Shown one piece after another: positions 1 to 5,459 of a stretch of DNA of 5,459 bases. This DNA is from Beijerinckiaceae bacterium (GTDB taxonomy: Bacteria > Pseudomonadota > Alphaproteobacteria > Rhizobiales > Beijerinckiaceae), in NCBI GenBank assembly GCA_947380915.1, contig CANCSY010000220.1, positions 1 through 5,459 on the forward strand. The letters run 5' to 3'. The translations under genes and the position numbers were made by a program. Position 1 is the stretch's first letter. The number at the start of each line of letters is the position of its first letter. The notes beneath the pieces were generated by a model. It was not told the DNA's origin and made no database searches. It was given only the letters and a program-made list of their open reading frames with translations.

Positions 1-165
1 GCCTATGAGGGCGCCATGCTCTTCGTATCCCATGACCGCCACTTCCTCGCCGCCCTCTCCAACCGCGTCTTGGAGCTGACGCCAGATGGTATCCACAAAT
101 ATGGCGGCGGCTATACGGAATATGTGGCGCGCACGGGTCAGGAAGCGCCGGGACTGCGGCGCTAG
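1..165 (+). CDS. ABC-F family ATPase, C-terminal end (5' partial)
   Basis: Frame 1 is open from the first base to a TAG at 163-165 and encodes 54 residues. The segment LFVSHDRHFL (residues 7-16) is the end of the second nucleotide-binding domain of an ABC-F protein: a beta strand followed by the H-loop, with His11 as the switch histidine. It is followed by the family-typical run NRVLEL, then YGGGYTEYV, the short strand and loop that close the domain. ABC-F proteins are soluble twin-ATPase proteins without membrane segments; many act on the ribosome as translation factors or in antibiotic resistance. The tail is short, ending about 15 residues after GGGYTEYV, so there is no long C-terminal coiled coil like that of Uup. 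This looks most like the YbiT-type branch. Walker A, Walker B and the signature motif lie outside the window, so the subgroup and function cannot be settled here. No convincing intrinsic terminator follows. Confidence 0.85.
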   Translation, partial: AYEGAMLFVSHDRHFLAALSNRVLELTPDGIHKYGGGYTEYVARTGQEAPGLRR

Positions 166-281
166 GGCGTCAACCCGGCAACTCGTTGATTTGGAGAGAC
201 ATCTCGCGCCCGCATCGCAGCGGCGGGAATCAATACTCTGCCGCCCATCGCCATCGCCCGCGCTGACCAATTAATAATTTT

Positions 282-310
282 TTGTTAAATACATGAGTTA
301 TTTCTAATGT
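282..310 (+). promoter_or_regulatory. Candidate promoter P1 of the protease gene
   Basis: TTGTTA (282-287) is separated by 17 bases from TAATGT (305-310), giving a sigma70-like layout with 4/6 and 3/6 consensus matches. It lies in the AT-rich stretch. Transcription would start near 317 and leave a leader of about 160 bases. The match is weak, and AT-rich sequence produces such pairs by chance. Confidence 0.25.
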
Positions 311-338
311 AACGACTCAAGAAATTCTTTCGGCGTTA

Positions 339-367
339 TTGGTAGGTTGCTTACGTAAAGTTACAAA
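339..367 (+). promoter_or_regulatory. Candidate promoter P2 of the protease gene
   Basis: TTGGTA (339-344) and TACAAA (362-367) are 17 bases apart, each matching the sigma70 consensus at 4/6 positions. The palindrome TTACGTAA (351-358) sits inside the spacer, where a bound regulator could act. Transcription would start near 374, giving a leader of about 105 bases that contains the hairpin at 413-447. This is an alternative or addition to the 282-310 candidate; neither is strong. Confidence 0.27.
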
Positions 368-412
368 GTTCCACCTTTCCACAAGCCTGCGGCTCAATGA
401 AGCCTGAAACCT

Positions 413-447
413 GCGCGCCTCGTCAGGGATGCGCGGACAAGGCGCGC
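413..447 (+). promoter_or_regulatory. Leader hairpin upstream of the protease start
   Basis: GCGCGCCT (413-420) is perfectly complementary in inverted orientation to AGGCGCGC (440-447), giving an 8-bp GC-rich stem with a 19-base loop. It lies 31 bases before the ATG at 479 and, under either promoter candidate, would be in the mRNA leader. It is followed by only three T residues, so it is a poor intrinsic terminator. It could be a translational or mRNA-stability element, or a chance product of high GC. Confidence 0.3.
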
Positions 448-478
448 TTTCAGTCGCGAACCTGCACCGAGTTGGCCC

Positions 479-3400
479 ATGTACAAGAGTGCGAAACGCT
501 TCCACCACTTGTTGGACGTCGCCCCCAACTCGTTCATGGTTCAATTCGAGACCGGTCAGGACCTGACTGAAATTACTCAGACCCTCGAAGAATTTGGAGC
601 AACCGCCAGTACGGTTCTCGTCCATCAGATGCCGGAGGAGGCCAGAGGCCACCTGCTTCTTGTGGAGATGCCCGCAGATCAGACGCCCCGGGAAGCCGTC
701 GAAACACTCGGAAGGATACCCGGCGTAGTTTTCGCCGAGCCCAATGAAACCGTGACGATTTCAGAAAAAGCCGACCACCCTGAAGCAATAGAATCTGCGA
801 CAAACCTGGAACATCAGGATCCTTCGCTAACGCCTTCAGATGCCGATGCTTCCGTCGCCATGGCCCCTGATGCGGCGCCCGCAGATGCGGAGATGATCGT
901 ATCCATTGAGGCGGTCAGCAATGACACGGGCTATGCCAATGGCAGCCTCTGGGGCATGTATGGCGACAAGACCACCATCGCCAACCAATATGGCAGCCAG
1001 GCCGGTGAAGCCTGGGCTGCCGGATATGCCGGCACGATGAAAACAGTCGTCGGCGTCATCGACACCGGCATCGACTATACCCATCCCGACCTCTACCTGA
1101 ACATCTGGCTCAATCAGGGCGAAATCTCCACAACCCTGCGCGCCGTTCTGAAAGATACGGATGGCGATAGCCTCATCACCTTTCGCGACCTCAACAATGT
1201 CGCCAACGCCAGTTATGTCACCGACATCAACAAGAACGGCTATATCGACGCGGGCGATCTGTTGAAGGATACGCGCTGGGAGAACGGCGCCGACGAAGAC
1301 AAAAATGGCTATAAAGACGACCTGATCGGCTGGGACTTCGCCAATAACGATAATGATCCTTTTGATGACAATGGCCATGGGACCCATGTCTCGGGCACCA
1401 TCGGCGCCATGGGCGGCAATGGAACCGGCGTTGTCGGCGTCAATTGGAATGTGCAGATCGTCGCCATGAAATTCATGGGCGCGGATGGATCAGGGTTCAC
1501 ATCCGGCGCAGTCCAGGCGGTGAATTATTTCACCACGGAATCTAAGCTGGCGCCGGCCGGCGAAAACTTCGTCGCCACCAATAATTCATGGGGTGGCAGC
1601 GGCTTTTCGCGGGCGCTGAGCGACGCCGTGACGCTGGCGGCCAAGAGCGACATCCTGTTCATCGCAGCAGCAGGAAATGACGCGACCAATAATGACGTCA
1701 CCGCAAACTATCCTTCAAACCTCTCGACCACTGCGGGCGCCGGCTATGAAGCCGTGATCGCCGTCGCCTCTTTGACCGACTCTGGCGGACTGTCCTACTT
1801 TTCATCCTATGGCGCCAGAACCGTGGATCTCGCCGCGCCCGGTTCTTCCATCTATTCCACGCTGCCCGGGGGCGCTTACGGAACCTATAGCGGCACCTCC
1901 ATGGCCACGCCCCACGTGACCGGCGCCGTGGCTCTTTACGCTTCGGCCCATCCCGATGCGAGCGCCGCGACCATTCGTGCTGCGCTGCTGGCGAGCACGG
2001 ACGCAACCGCATCTCTCACAGGGGTGACCGCCAGTGGCGGGCGGCTTGATGTGGGCAATCTGCTGGGGACGTCCTCGTCCCAGCCTGCAGAGATTGCAGG
2101 GGACTTCAGCACGACTGCGATGCTCAACTTGAATGCGCCCTGTCAATCCCTGATCGGGGTCGCAGGCGATCAGGACTGGTTCAAGGTCACGCTGACGAAA
2201 GGCTATGTCTACACATTCGCCATGGACGCGACCGCAGGCTCCGCCCTCGACCCCTATCTGCAATTGCTGGATTCCACCGGGCAGGAGCTTGCCGCGAGCA
2301 ATGATGCGAACGGCTGGAGTTCAAGCATAACGGTGACCGCGAACATTGACGTGACCTGCTTCATCAGCGCGCAAGGCTATAAAGCCAGCATAGGCGCCTA
2401 TTCGCTTTCCATGACGGCCGACATAGGATCACTCAATCTCGTGGGCACCACCCGAGCCGACAATCTGATTGGCGGAGCAACCAATGACAGCCTGAGCGGT
2501 CTTGGCGGCAGTGATACGCTGGACGGCGGACTGGGCGCGGATACGATGGCCGGTGGCGCTGGAAACGATTTCTATTTCGTCGATGACAGCGGTGACGTGG
2601 TGGTCGAAAAGGCCTCCGAAGGAACCGACACGGTCAATGCGTCGATCACCTGGGCGCTGGGCGCCAATGTCGAAAACCTGATACTGACGGGAACCGCCTC
2701 CATCAACGGCGCAGGCAATACGCTCAACAATATCCTCACCGGAAATGCCGCCGCCAATGTGCTTGATGGCGGCATGGGCGCCGACACCATGAGCGGTGGC
2801 GCAGGCGATGATGTCTATGTGGTCGATAACGGCAGCGATCAGGTCATCGAATCTGCTTCCGCCGGAACCGACAGCGTCAACGCCTCCACCACCTATAGCC
2901 TGACCGCCAATGTCGAGAATCTCACTTTGACGGGCGCGGCGACCATCAATGGCGTGGGCAATGCGTTCAACAATGTCATCACCGGAAACGCCGCCGCCAA
3001 TATCCTCGATGGCGGCGCAGGCGCGGATACGATGGCGGGCGGCGCGGGCAATGACGTCTATATCGTCGACAATGCAGGCGACACCATCGTGGAGGCCGCG
3101 TCCGCAGGCACGGACAGCGTCAGTTCCTCCATCAGCCACGCACTGGCTGCAAATGTCGAAAACCTCACGCTGACAGGCTCGGCCGCCATCAATGGGCTGG
3201 GCAACGCGCTCAACAATGTCATCACCGGAAACGCAGGCGCCAATATGCTTGATGGCGGCGCTGGCGCCGACACAATGAGCGGCGGCGCGGGGGACGATTC
3301 CTATGTCGTCGACAACACGGGCGACATCGTCACGGAGGCGGCCTCGGCTGGGACGGACGGCGTCAATTCATTGGTCAGCTATGCGCTGACGGCAAATGTC

Positions 3401-3904
3401 GAAAACCTCACGCTGATTGGCGCATCCGCCATCAACGGCACAGGCAATACGCTCAACAATGTCATCACCGGAAACGCCGCAGCCAATGTCATCGACGGTG
3501 GGGCAGGTCTCGATCTCATATCTGGCGGCGCCGACAATGACAGCATCAACGGCGGGCTTGGCTCAGATACGCTGGATGGCGGCGCGGGCGCGGATATCTT
3601 CATCTTCAACACCACCCTGGGTTCGACCAATGTGGACCGCATCAGCGGTTTCGTGACCATCGACGACACAATCCAGCTCGACCATGCGATCTTCACCGCG
3701 CTTGGCGCTGTGGGCGCCTTGACGGTCGGGGCCTTCAACACGGGCGCAGCGGCGACGCAGGCGGATGATCGTGTGATCTACAATACATCGACAGGTGCGC
3801 TGCTTTATGACGCCGACGGCAGCGGCAAGGGCGGGGCCATCCAATTCGCCCACCTTTCAGGCCTCACGGGGACCTTGTCGGCAGCCGATTTCGTCGTGTT
3901 CTGA
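479..3904 (+). CDS. Secreted RTX subtilase: S8 serine protease with PPC-like and RTX repeat domains
   Basis: This predicted extracellular calcium-dependent serine endopeptidase has 1141 residues. There is no Sec signal peptide. Residues ~17-96 resemble a subtilisin propeptide (I9-like fold, ending VVFAEPN), and ~97-150 is an acidic Ala/Asp-rich linker. The S8 domain (~160-530) has Asp195 (VIDTGID), His300 (NGHGTHVSG), oxyanion Asn400 (AAAGN) and Ser474 (GTSMATPHV), so the catalytic residues are complete. Three calcium-loop-like motifs (226-237, 249-260, 272-281) lie between Asp and His. A PPC-like beta domain (~537-647) holds the only two cysteines, Cys555 and Cys627. RTX nonapeptides begin at 656, continue as four 81-residue modules (681-1004) and end with four more nonapeptides (1007-1042). 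The last ~100 residues, ending SAADFVVF, are a typical RTX C-terminal cap and uncleaved type I secretion signal. The ATG at 479 has only a weak GAG (469-471) as Shine-Dalgarno, but no ATG, GTG or TTG lies between it and the in-frame TGA at 398. The transporter is not in the window and the natural substrate is unknown. Confidence 0.93.
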   Translation: MYKSAKRFHHLLDVAPNSFMVQFETGQDLTEITQTLEEFGATASTVLVHQMPEEARGHLLLVEMPADQTPREAVETLGRIPGVVFAEPNETVTISEKADHPEAIESATNLEHQDPSLTPSDADASVAMAPDAAPADAEMIVSIEAVSNDTGYANGSLWGMYGDKTTIANQYGSQAGEAWAAGYAGTMKTVVGVIDTGIDYTHPDLYLNIWLNQGEISTTLRAVLKDTDGDSLITFRDLNNVANASYVTDINKNGYIDAGDLLKDTRWENGADEDKNGYKDDLIGWDFANNDNDPFDDNGHGTHVSGTIGAMGGNGTGVVGVNWNVQIVAMKFMGADGSGFTSGAVQAVNYFTTESKLAPAGENFVATNNSWGGSGFSRALSDAVTLAAKSDILFIAAAGNDATNNDVTANYPSNLSTTAGAGYEAVIAVASLTDSGGLSYFSSYGARTVDLAAPGSSIYSTLPGGAYGTYSGTSMATPHVTGAVALYASAHPDASAATIRAALLASTDATASLTGVTASGGRLDVGNLLGTSSSQPAEIAGDFSTTAMLNLNAPCQSLIGVAGDQDWFKVTLTKGYVYTFAMDATAGSALDPYLQLLDSTGQELAASNDANGWSSSITVTANIDVTCFISAQGYKASIGAYSLSMTADIGSLNLVGTTRADNLIGGATNDSLSGLGGSDTLDGGLGADTMAGGAGNDFYFVDDSGDVVVEKASEGTDTVNASITWALGANVENLILTGTASINGAGNTLNNILTGNAAANVLDGGMGADTMSGGAGDDVYVVDNGSDQVIESASAGTDSVNASTTYSLTANVENLTLTGAATINGVGNAFNNVITGNAAANILDGGAGADTMAGGAGNDVYIVDNAGDTIVEAASAGTDSVSSSISHALAANVENLTLTGSAAINGLGNALNNVITGNAGANMLDGGAGADTMSGGAGDDSYVVDNTGDIVTEAASAGTDGVNSLVSYALTANVENLTLIGASAINGTGNTLNNVITGNAAANVIDGGAGLDLISGGADNDSINGGLGSDTLDGGAGADIFIFNTTLGSTNVDRISGFVTIDDTIQLDHAIFTALGAVGALTVGAFNTGAAATQADDRVIYNTSTGALLYDADGSGKGGAIQFAHLSGLTGTLSAADFVVF
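2519..3490 (+). repeat. Four tandem 243-bp (81-residue) RTX supramodules inside the protease gene
   Basis: Units begin at 2519, 2762, 3005 and 3248 (residues 681, 762, 843, 924), each starting LDGGxGADTM; a diverged fifth start, IDGGAGLD, is at 3491. Every unit is exactly 81 codons. Each has two canonical calcium-binding nonapeptides (GGxGADTMx, then GGAGxDxYx), a VDNxGDxVxE strand, an AGTDSV segment, a conserved ANVENLTLTG core and degenerate nonapeptides of GNxxxN type. By hand count, units 2 and 3 share 58/81 residues and units 3 and 4 share 60/81. At DNA level, identical 25-base blocks occur at 2967-2991, 3210-3234 and 3453-3477, exactly 243 bases apart. This module type is known from many alphaproteobacterial and cyanobacterial RTX proteins. 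It should bind calcium and help folding after secretion. Confidence 0.92.
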
Positions 3905-3914
3905 GGGGGCTTCG

Positions 3915-4631
3915 TCAGGCGTCGCCGCGTCCCGAAATACCCGCATGGATTGACAGGGATGCGCCAGCGACGCCGCCCGCGTCATAAGCTGTCGGCGAGA
4001 CCATGCGGGTGGGGCGGCGCACCTGGCGAAGCTCGAGGCCCAGCTTCGCCATTTCGGTTTCCACCACGGCGCTTTTCAGCACGACGAGGTCGCGTCTGCC
4101 CAGGTTGCGCGCGGCGTCCCGCTCATCCTTCATGTCGGTGAGCTTGCGGGCGATGGACATGACCATGCCCAGCGTGAAGGACCCATTGGCCACATGCCGG
4201 TCCTGATGACGAAAACGCTGGTAGGCATGGGTGGTCTTGTAGCGGCCGAGTTCCGAGCGCACGGAATTGTCGATCAGTTCGGCCAGATAAAGCGCCACCT
4301 CAGTGTCGGACGGCAGGCCGAAAAACACATAGCGCGTCTCACCTTCGGGATTCTTCTCGCGCCACACGCGGCAATCGCAGAAGCGCCCGATGGCGCCGAC
4401 GCAATAATCGAGGGGAATGCGGTTTTTACGGCGGGTCTCGTAGACGCGGCGCTCGCAGGCGGAGTCGCGCAGCTCCAGATCGCTCAACGAGAGATCATAC
4501 CGGTCCAGAAGTTCCGCCACCTTGGCGGCGGCCATCATGGCCTCGGCCTCGGTGCAGCCATTGTCCATGGTCTTGGAGCGCAGGGCCGCAATGCGCAGCT
4601 TGAGCTTTTCGAGGGCGGCGGGGTCGGTCAA
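3915..4631 (-). CDS. DUF2786 domain protein, probably with a DUF7168-like C-terminal part
   Basis: The protein has 238 residues. Residues ~5-50 match the DUF2786 pattern: a helix ending in ALRSKTMDNGCTEAEA, then a second helix AKVAELLDRYDLS. The remainder resembles the region often found after DUF2786 (DUF7168): FCDCRVWRE (84-92), a YVFFGLPSD segment (101-109), and a basic His-rich stretch before SFTLGMVMSIARKL (151-164). The biochemical role is unknown; proteins with this architecture occur in proteobacterial chromosomes and in phages, so I assign none. It has five cysteines (26, 59, 77, 85, 87), no signal peptide and no membrane segment, which suggests a cytoplasmic protein. The start is TTG at 4631, chosen because GAAGGA lies 7 bases upstream, no ATG, GTG or TTG lies between it and the in-frame stop upstream, and the first ATG (residue 22) would cut the conserved first helix. 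It converges on the protease gene with a 10-bp gap and lies 87 bp downstream of the amidohydrolase gene. Confidence 0.82.
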   Translation of the reverse strand: MTDPAALEKLKLRIAALRSKTMDNGCTEAEAMMAAAKVAELLDRYDLSLSDLELRDSACERRVYETRRKNRIPLDYCVGAIGRFCDCRVWREKNPEGETRYVFFGLPSDTEVALYLAELIDNSVRSELGRYKTTHAYQRFRHQDRHVANGSFTLGMVMSIARKLTDMKDERDAARNLGRRDLVVLKSAVVETEMAKLGLELRQVRRPTRMVSPTAYDAGGVAGASLSIHAGISGRGDA

Positions 4632-4638
4632 GATCGGA

Positions 4639-4644
4639 TCCTTC
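4639..4644 (-). promoter_or_regulatory. Shine-Dalgarno deciding the TTG start of the DUF2786 gene
   Basis: On the minus strand GAAGGA occupies 4644-4639 and is separated by 7 bases (4638-4632) from the TTG at 4631-4629. This is close to ideal position and sequence, and it supports the TTG over the downstream ATG at residue 22. Confidence 0.7.
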
Positions 4645-4664
4645 GGGCGACGTCGCCACGCCCG
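4644..4664. promoter_or_regulatory. Palindrome and hairpin next to the DUF2786 ribosome site
   Basis: GGCGACGTCGCC at 4646-4657 is a perfect 12-bp palindrome, the form expected of a dimeric repressor site. Overlapping it, CGGGCG (4644-4649) and CGCCCG (4659-4664) can pair as a 6-bp stem with a 9-base loop in the minus-strand transcript, ending exactly at the Shine-Dalgarno. Both lie between the candidate -10 element and the start codon, a sensible place for an operator or translational control element. The sequence is very GC-rich, so chance is possible. Confidence 0.3.
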
Positions 4665-4667
4665 GCG

Positions 4668-4697
4668 AATCTAGGATGTATGGGGGTTGGAAGGCAA
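4668..4697 (-). promoter_or_regulatory. Candidate promoter of the DUF2786 gene
   Basis: On the minus strand TTGCCT (4697-4692) and TAGATT (4673-4668) are 18 bases apart, each matching the sigma70 consensus at 4/6 positions. The predicted start near 4661 leaves a leader of about 30 bases. The 87-bp gap after the amidohydrolase stop is consistent with an independent promoter, but read-through from upstream is equally possible because no terminator is visible. Confidence 0.25.
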
Positions 4698-4718
4698 GGC
4701 GGCGAGGGAGGGCGTCGC

Positions 4719-5459
4719 TTACTGCCTCACATCCTCAAACGGCGCCGCCGCATAAACCACCCGGCCGCCCACCACCGTCATCAGCGAACGCAGGGCGCCG
4801 ATGCGCTCCACGGGCACGCTCAGGTAATCATCGCTCAGCACCGCGAAGTCCGCGAGCTTGCCCACAGCCAGTGAACCGCGCTCGCGCTCGTCATTGGCGA
4901 ACCAGGCGGAGCCCCGCGTATAGGCTGAAAGCACCTGTTCGCGACTGGGAATTTCGCTGGCGTCCCTTGTGCGCTGACCATCCACGCTCCGGCCATCGAG
5001 CATCCATTGCAGGGCGACGAAGGGATGGAAGGACATGACGCGATGGGCGTCCGTGCCCGCCGCCACTTTCAACCCCATATTGAGGGCGCTGACGATGGGC
5101 GGCGAGACGCGCGCCGCCTCTTGCCCGCGCTGGCGCACAAAGGCGCCGCCCCGGAAATACAGCGCGTTCTGGAACAGCCAGCCGACGCCGAGCGTCTTCA
5201 TGCGCTCCAGCGTGGGCAAGGTCGCGTCATGCAGATGGGCGATGGACCAGCGCAGCTCCGCGATGGGCGTCTGCGCGTTCACGCGGTCCAGCACATCCAG
5301 CAGCTTGCCTACCGAGCGGTCATTCATCCAGTGGAAGGTGACGCCAAGGCGCCGCTGCGCCGCCATCTGCAAAACCTTTTCCAGCGCGGCCTGATCTTCG
5401 GGCGTTGGCTTCTCGTTGTTGTACATGCCCCAGGTGACGTTTTCCCCAATGCCATTGAA
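4719..5459 (-). CDS. YtcJ/AepA-type metal-dependent amidohydrolase, C-terminal part (5' partial)
   Basis: The reading frame runs from the window edge at 5459 to a TAA at 4721-4719, giving 246 residues. The ATG at 5426-5424 is internal: the 11 codons before it read FNGIGENVTWG and continue into MYNNEKPTP, so the true start is outside the window. The fragment covers the second half of the TIM barrel and the closing beta domain. Likely metal or active-site positions are His43 (VTFHWMNDRS), His75 (SIAHLHDA) and Asp137 (AAGTDAHR). The end (SLAVGKLADFAVLSDD, then TVVGGRVVYAA) is the classic amidohydrolase C-terminus that completes the small beta-sandwich. The family hydrolyses C-N bonds of amides or cyclic amides; the substrate here cannot be told. 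The segment usually reading H-A-I-G-D in YtcJ relatives is H-W-M-N-D here, suggesting a divergent subfamily. The N-terminal HxH metal pair is not in view. Confidence 0.88.
   Translation of the reverse strand, partial: FNGIGENVTWGMYNNEKPTPEDQAALEKVLQMAAQRRLGVTFHWMNDRSVGKLLDVLDRVNAQTPIAELRWSIAHLHDATLPTLERMKTLGVGWLFQNALYFRGGAFVRQRGQEAARVSPPIVSALNMGLKVAAGTDAHRVMSFHPFVALQWMLDGRSVDGQRTRDASEIPSREQVLSAYTRGSAWFANDERERGSLAVGKLADFAVLSDDYLSVPVERIGALRSLMTVVGGRVVYAAAPFEDVRQ

Larger units (their letters stand above)
166..478. other. Non-coding region upstream of the protease gene
   Basis: These 313 bases lie between the ABC-F stop and the protease start, and I see no gene in them. Bases 166-265 are GC-rich and contain only weak inverted repeats (for example CCCGC at 209-213 with GCGGG at 223-227), none followed by a T-run, so I do not call a terminator for the ABC-F gene. 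Bases about 268-370 are strikingly AT-rich against the GC-rich surroundings and contain the T-run at 278-283, the 8-bp palindrome TTACGTAA (351-358) and two weak promoter-like pairs listed separately. Bases about 371-478 return to high GC and contain a hairpin. The length and composition suggest a dedicated regulatory region for the protease. Confidence 0.7.

Noticed and set aside
86..274. Small open frame of 62 codons on the + strand
   Set aside because: It overlaps the ABC-F 3' end in another frame, is Arg-rich as expected for an off-frame of GC-rich DNA, and matches no family I know.
262..290. T-run at 278-283 considered as terminator of the ABC-F gene
   Set aside because: No GC-rich hairpin directly precedes the T-run; the stretch is better read as part of an AT-rich promoter region.
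836..1387. Open frame of 183 codons on the - strand opposite the protease
   Set aside because: It lies antisense to the S8 domain, whose catalytic motifs prove the + strand frame. Its Ile/Val/Gly-rich composition is the mirror of Asp/Asn/Gly codons.
2429..3139. Repetitive open frame of 236 codons on the - strand
   Set aside because: Its internal repeats simply mirror the 243-bp RTX modules on the + strand.
2519..3490. Regular repeats considered as a CRISPR array or non-coding satellite
   Set aside because: The period is 243 bp, the frame stays open throughout and translates into RTX motifs; there are no short identical repeats with unique spacers.
4194..4874. Open frame of 226 codons on the + strand
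   Set aside because: It spans the reverse of the DUF2786 gene, the gap and the amidohydrolase end. Both minus-strand proteins have recognisable family motifs, whereas this one is His/Gly/Ala-rich without any motif.
5424..5426. ATG considered as the start of the amidohydrolase
   Set aside because: The frame stays open upstream to the window edge and reads FNGIGENVTWG, which fits the family sequence; a protein starting here would lack the first half of the barrel.

Overview
The window looks like a piece of a GC-rich alphaproteobacterial chromosome, probably from the Hyphomicrobiales (Rhizobiales). Three things suggest this: codons strongly biased to G/C in the third position, the C-terminal sequence of the ABC-F ATPase at the left edge, and the style of the RTX repeats in the large secreted protease. 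The taxonomic call is an inference from protein style, not a database result.

Layout, left to right. Positions 1-165 hold the last 54 codons of an ABC-F ATPase (+ strand) whose start lies outside the window. Positions 166-478 are non-coding and include a markedly AT-rich stretch (about 268-370), which probably carries the promoter of the next gene. Positions 479-3904 (+) encode a 1141-residue multidomain subtilisin-family (S8) protease. Its parts are a propeptide without a signal peptide, a catalytic domain with three calcium-loop-like motifs inserted between the Asp and His of the triad, a PPC-like beta domain, and an RTX region. The RTX region contains four in-register 81-residue (243-bp) tandem modules and ends in a C-terminal cap typical of type I secretion substrates. 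Its stop lies 10 bp from the stop of a convergent gene at 3915-4631 (-), a DUF2786-domain protein that starts at TTG behind a good Shine-Dalgarno. Behind that gene on the minus strand, 4719-5459 holds the C-terminal 246 residues of a metal-dependent amidohydrolase of the YtcJ/AepA type, cut by the right edge.

The four genes do not form an obvious pathway. The protease is probably monocistronic: it has its own long leader and is followed by a convergent gene. Its secretion machinery (ABC transporter, membrane fusion protein, TolC-like outer membrane protein) is not in the window. The two minus-strand genes are 87 bp apart and could be co-transcribed, but a weak promoter and a palindromic element in the gap also allow separate expression of the DUF2786 gene.

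I see no RNA gene, CRISPR array, insertion sequence, attachment site or replication origin, and no clear evidence of an undescribed system. The most distinctive object is the RTX subtilase, with its 81 = 9 x 9 residue supramodule, its calcium-loop insertion and its two cysteines.
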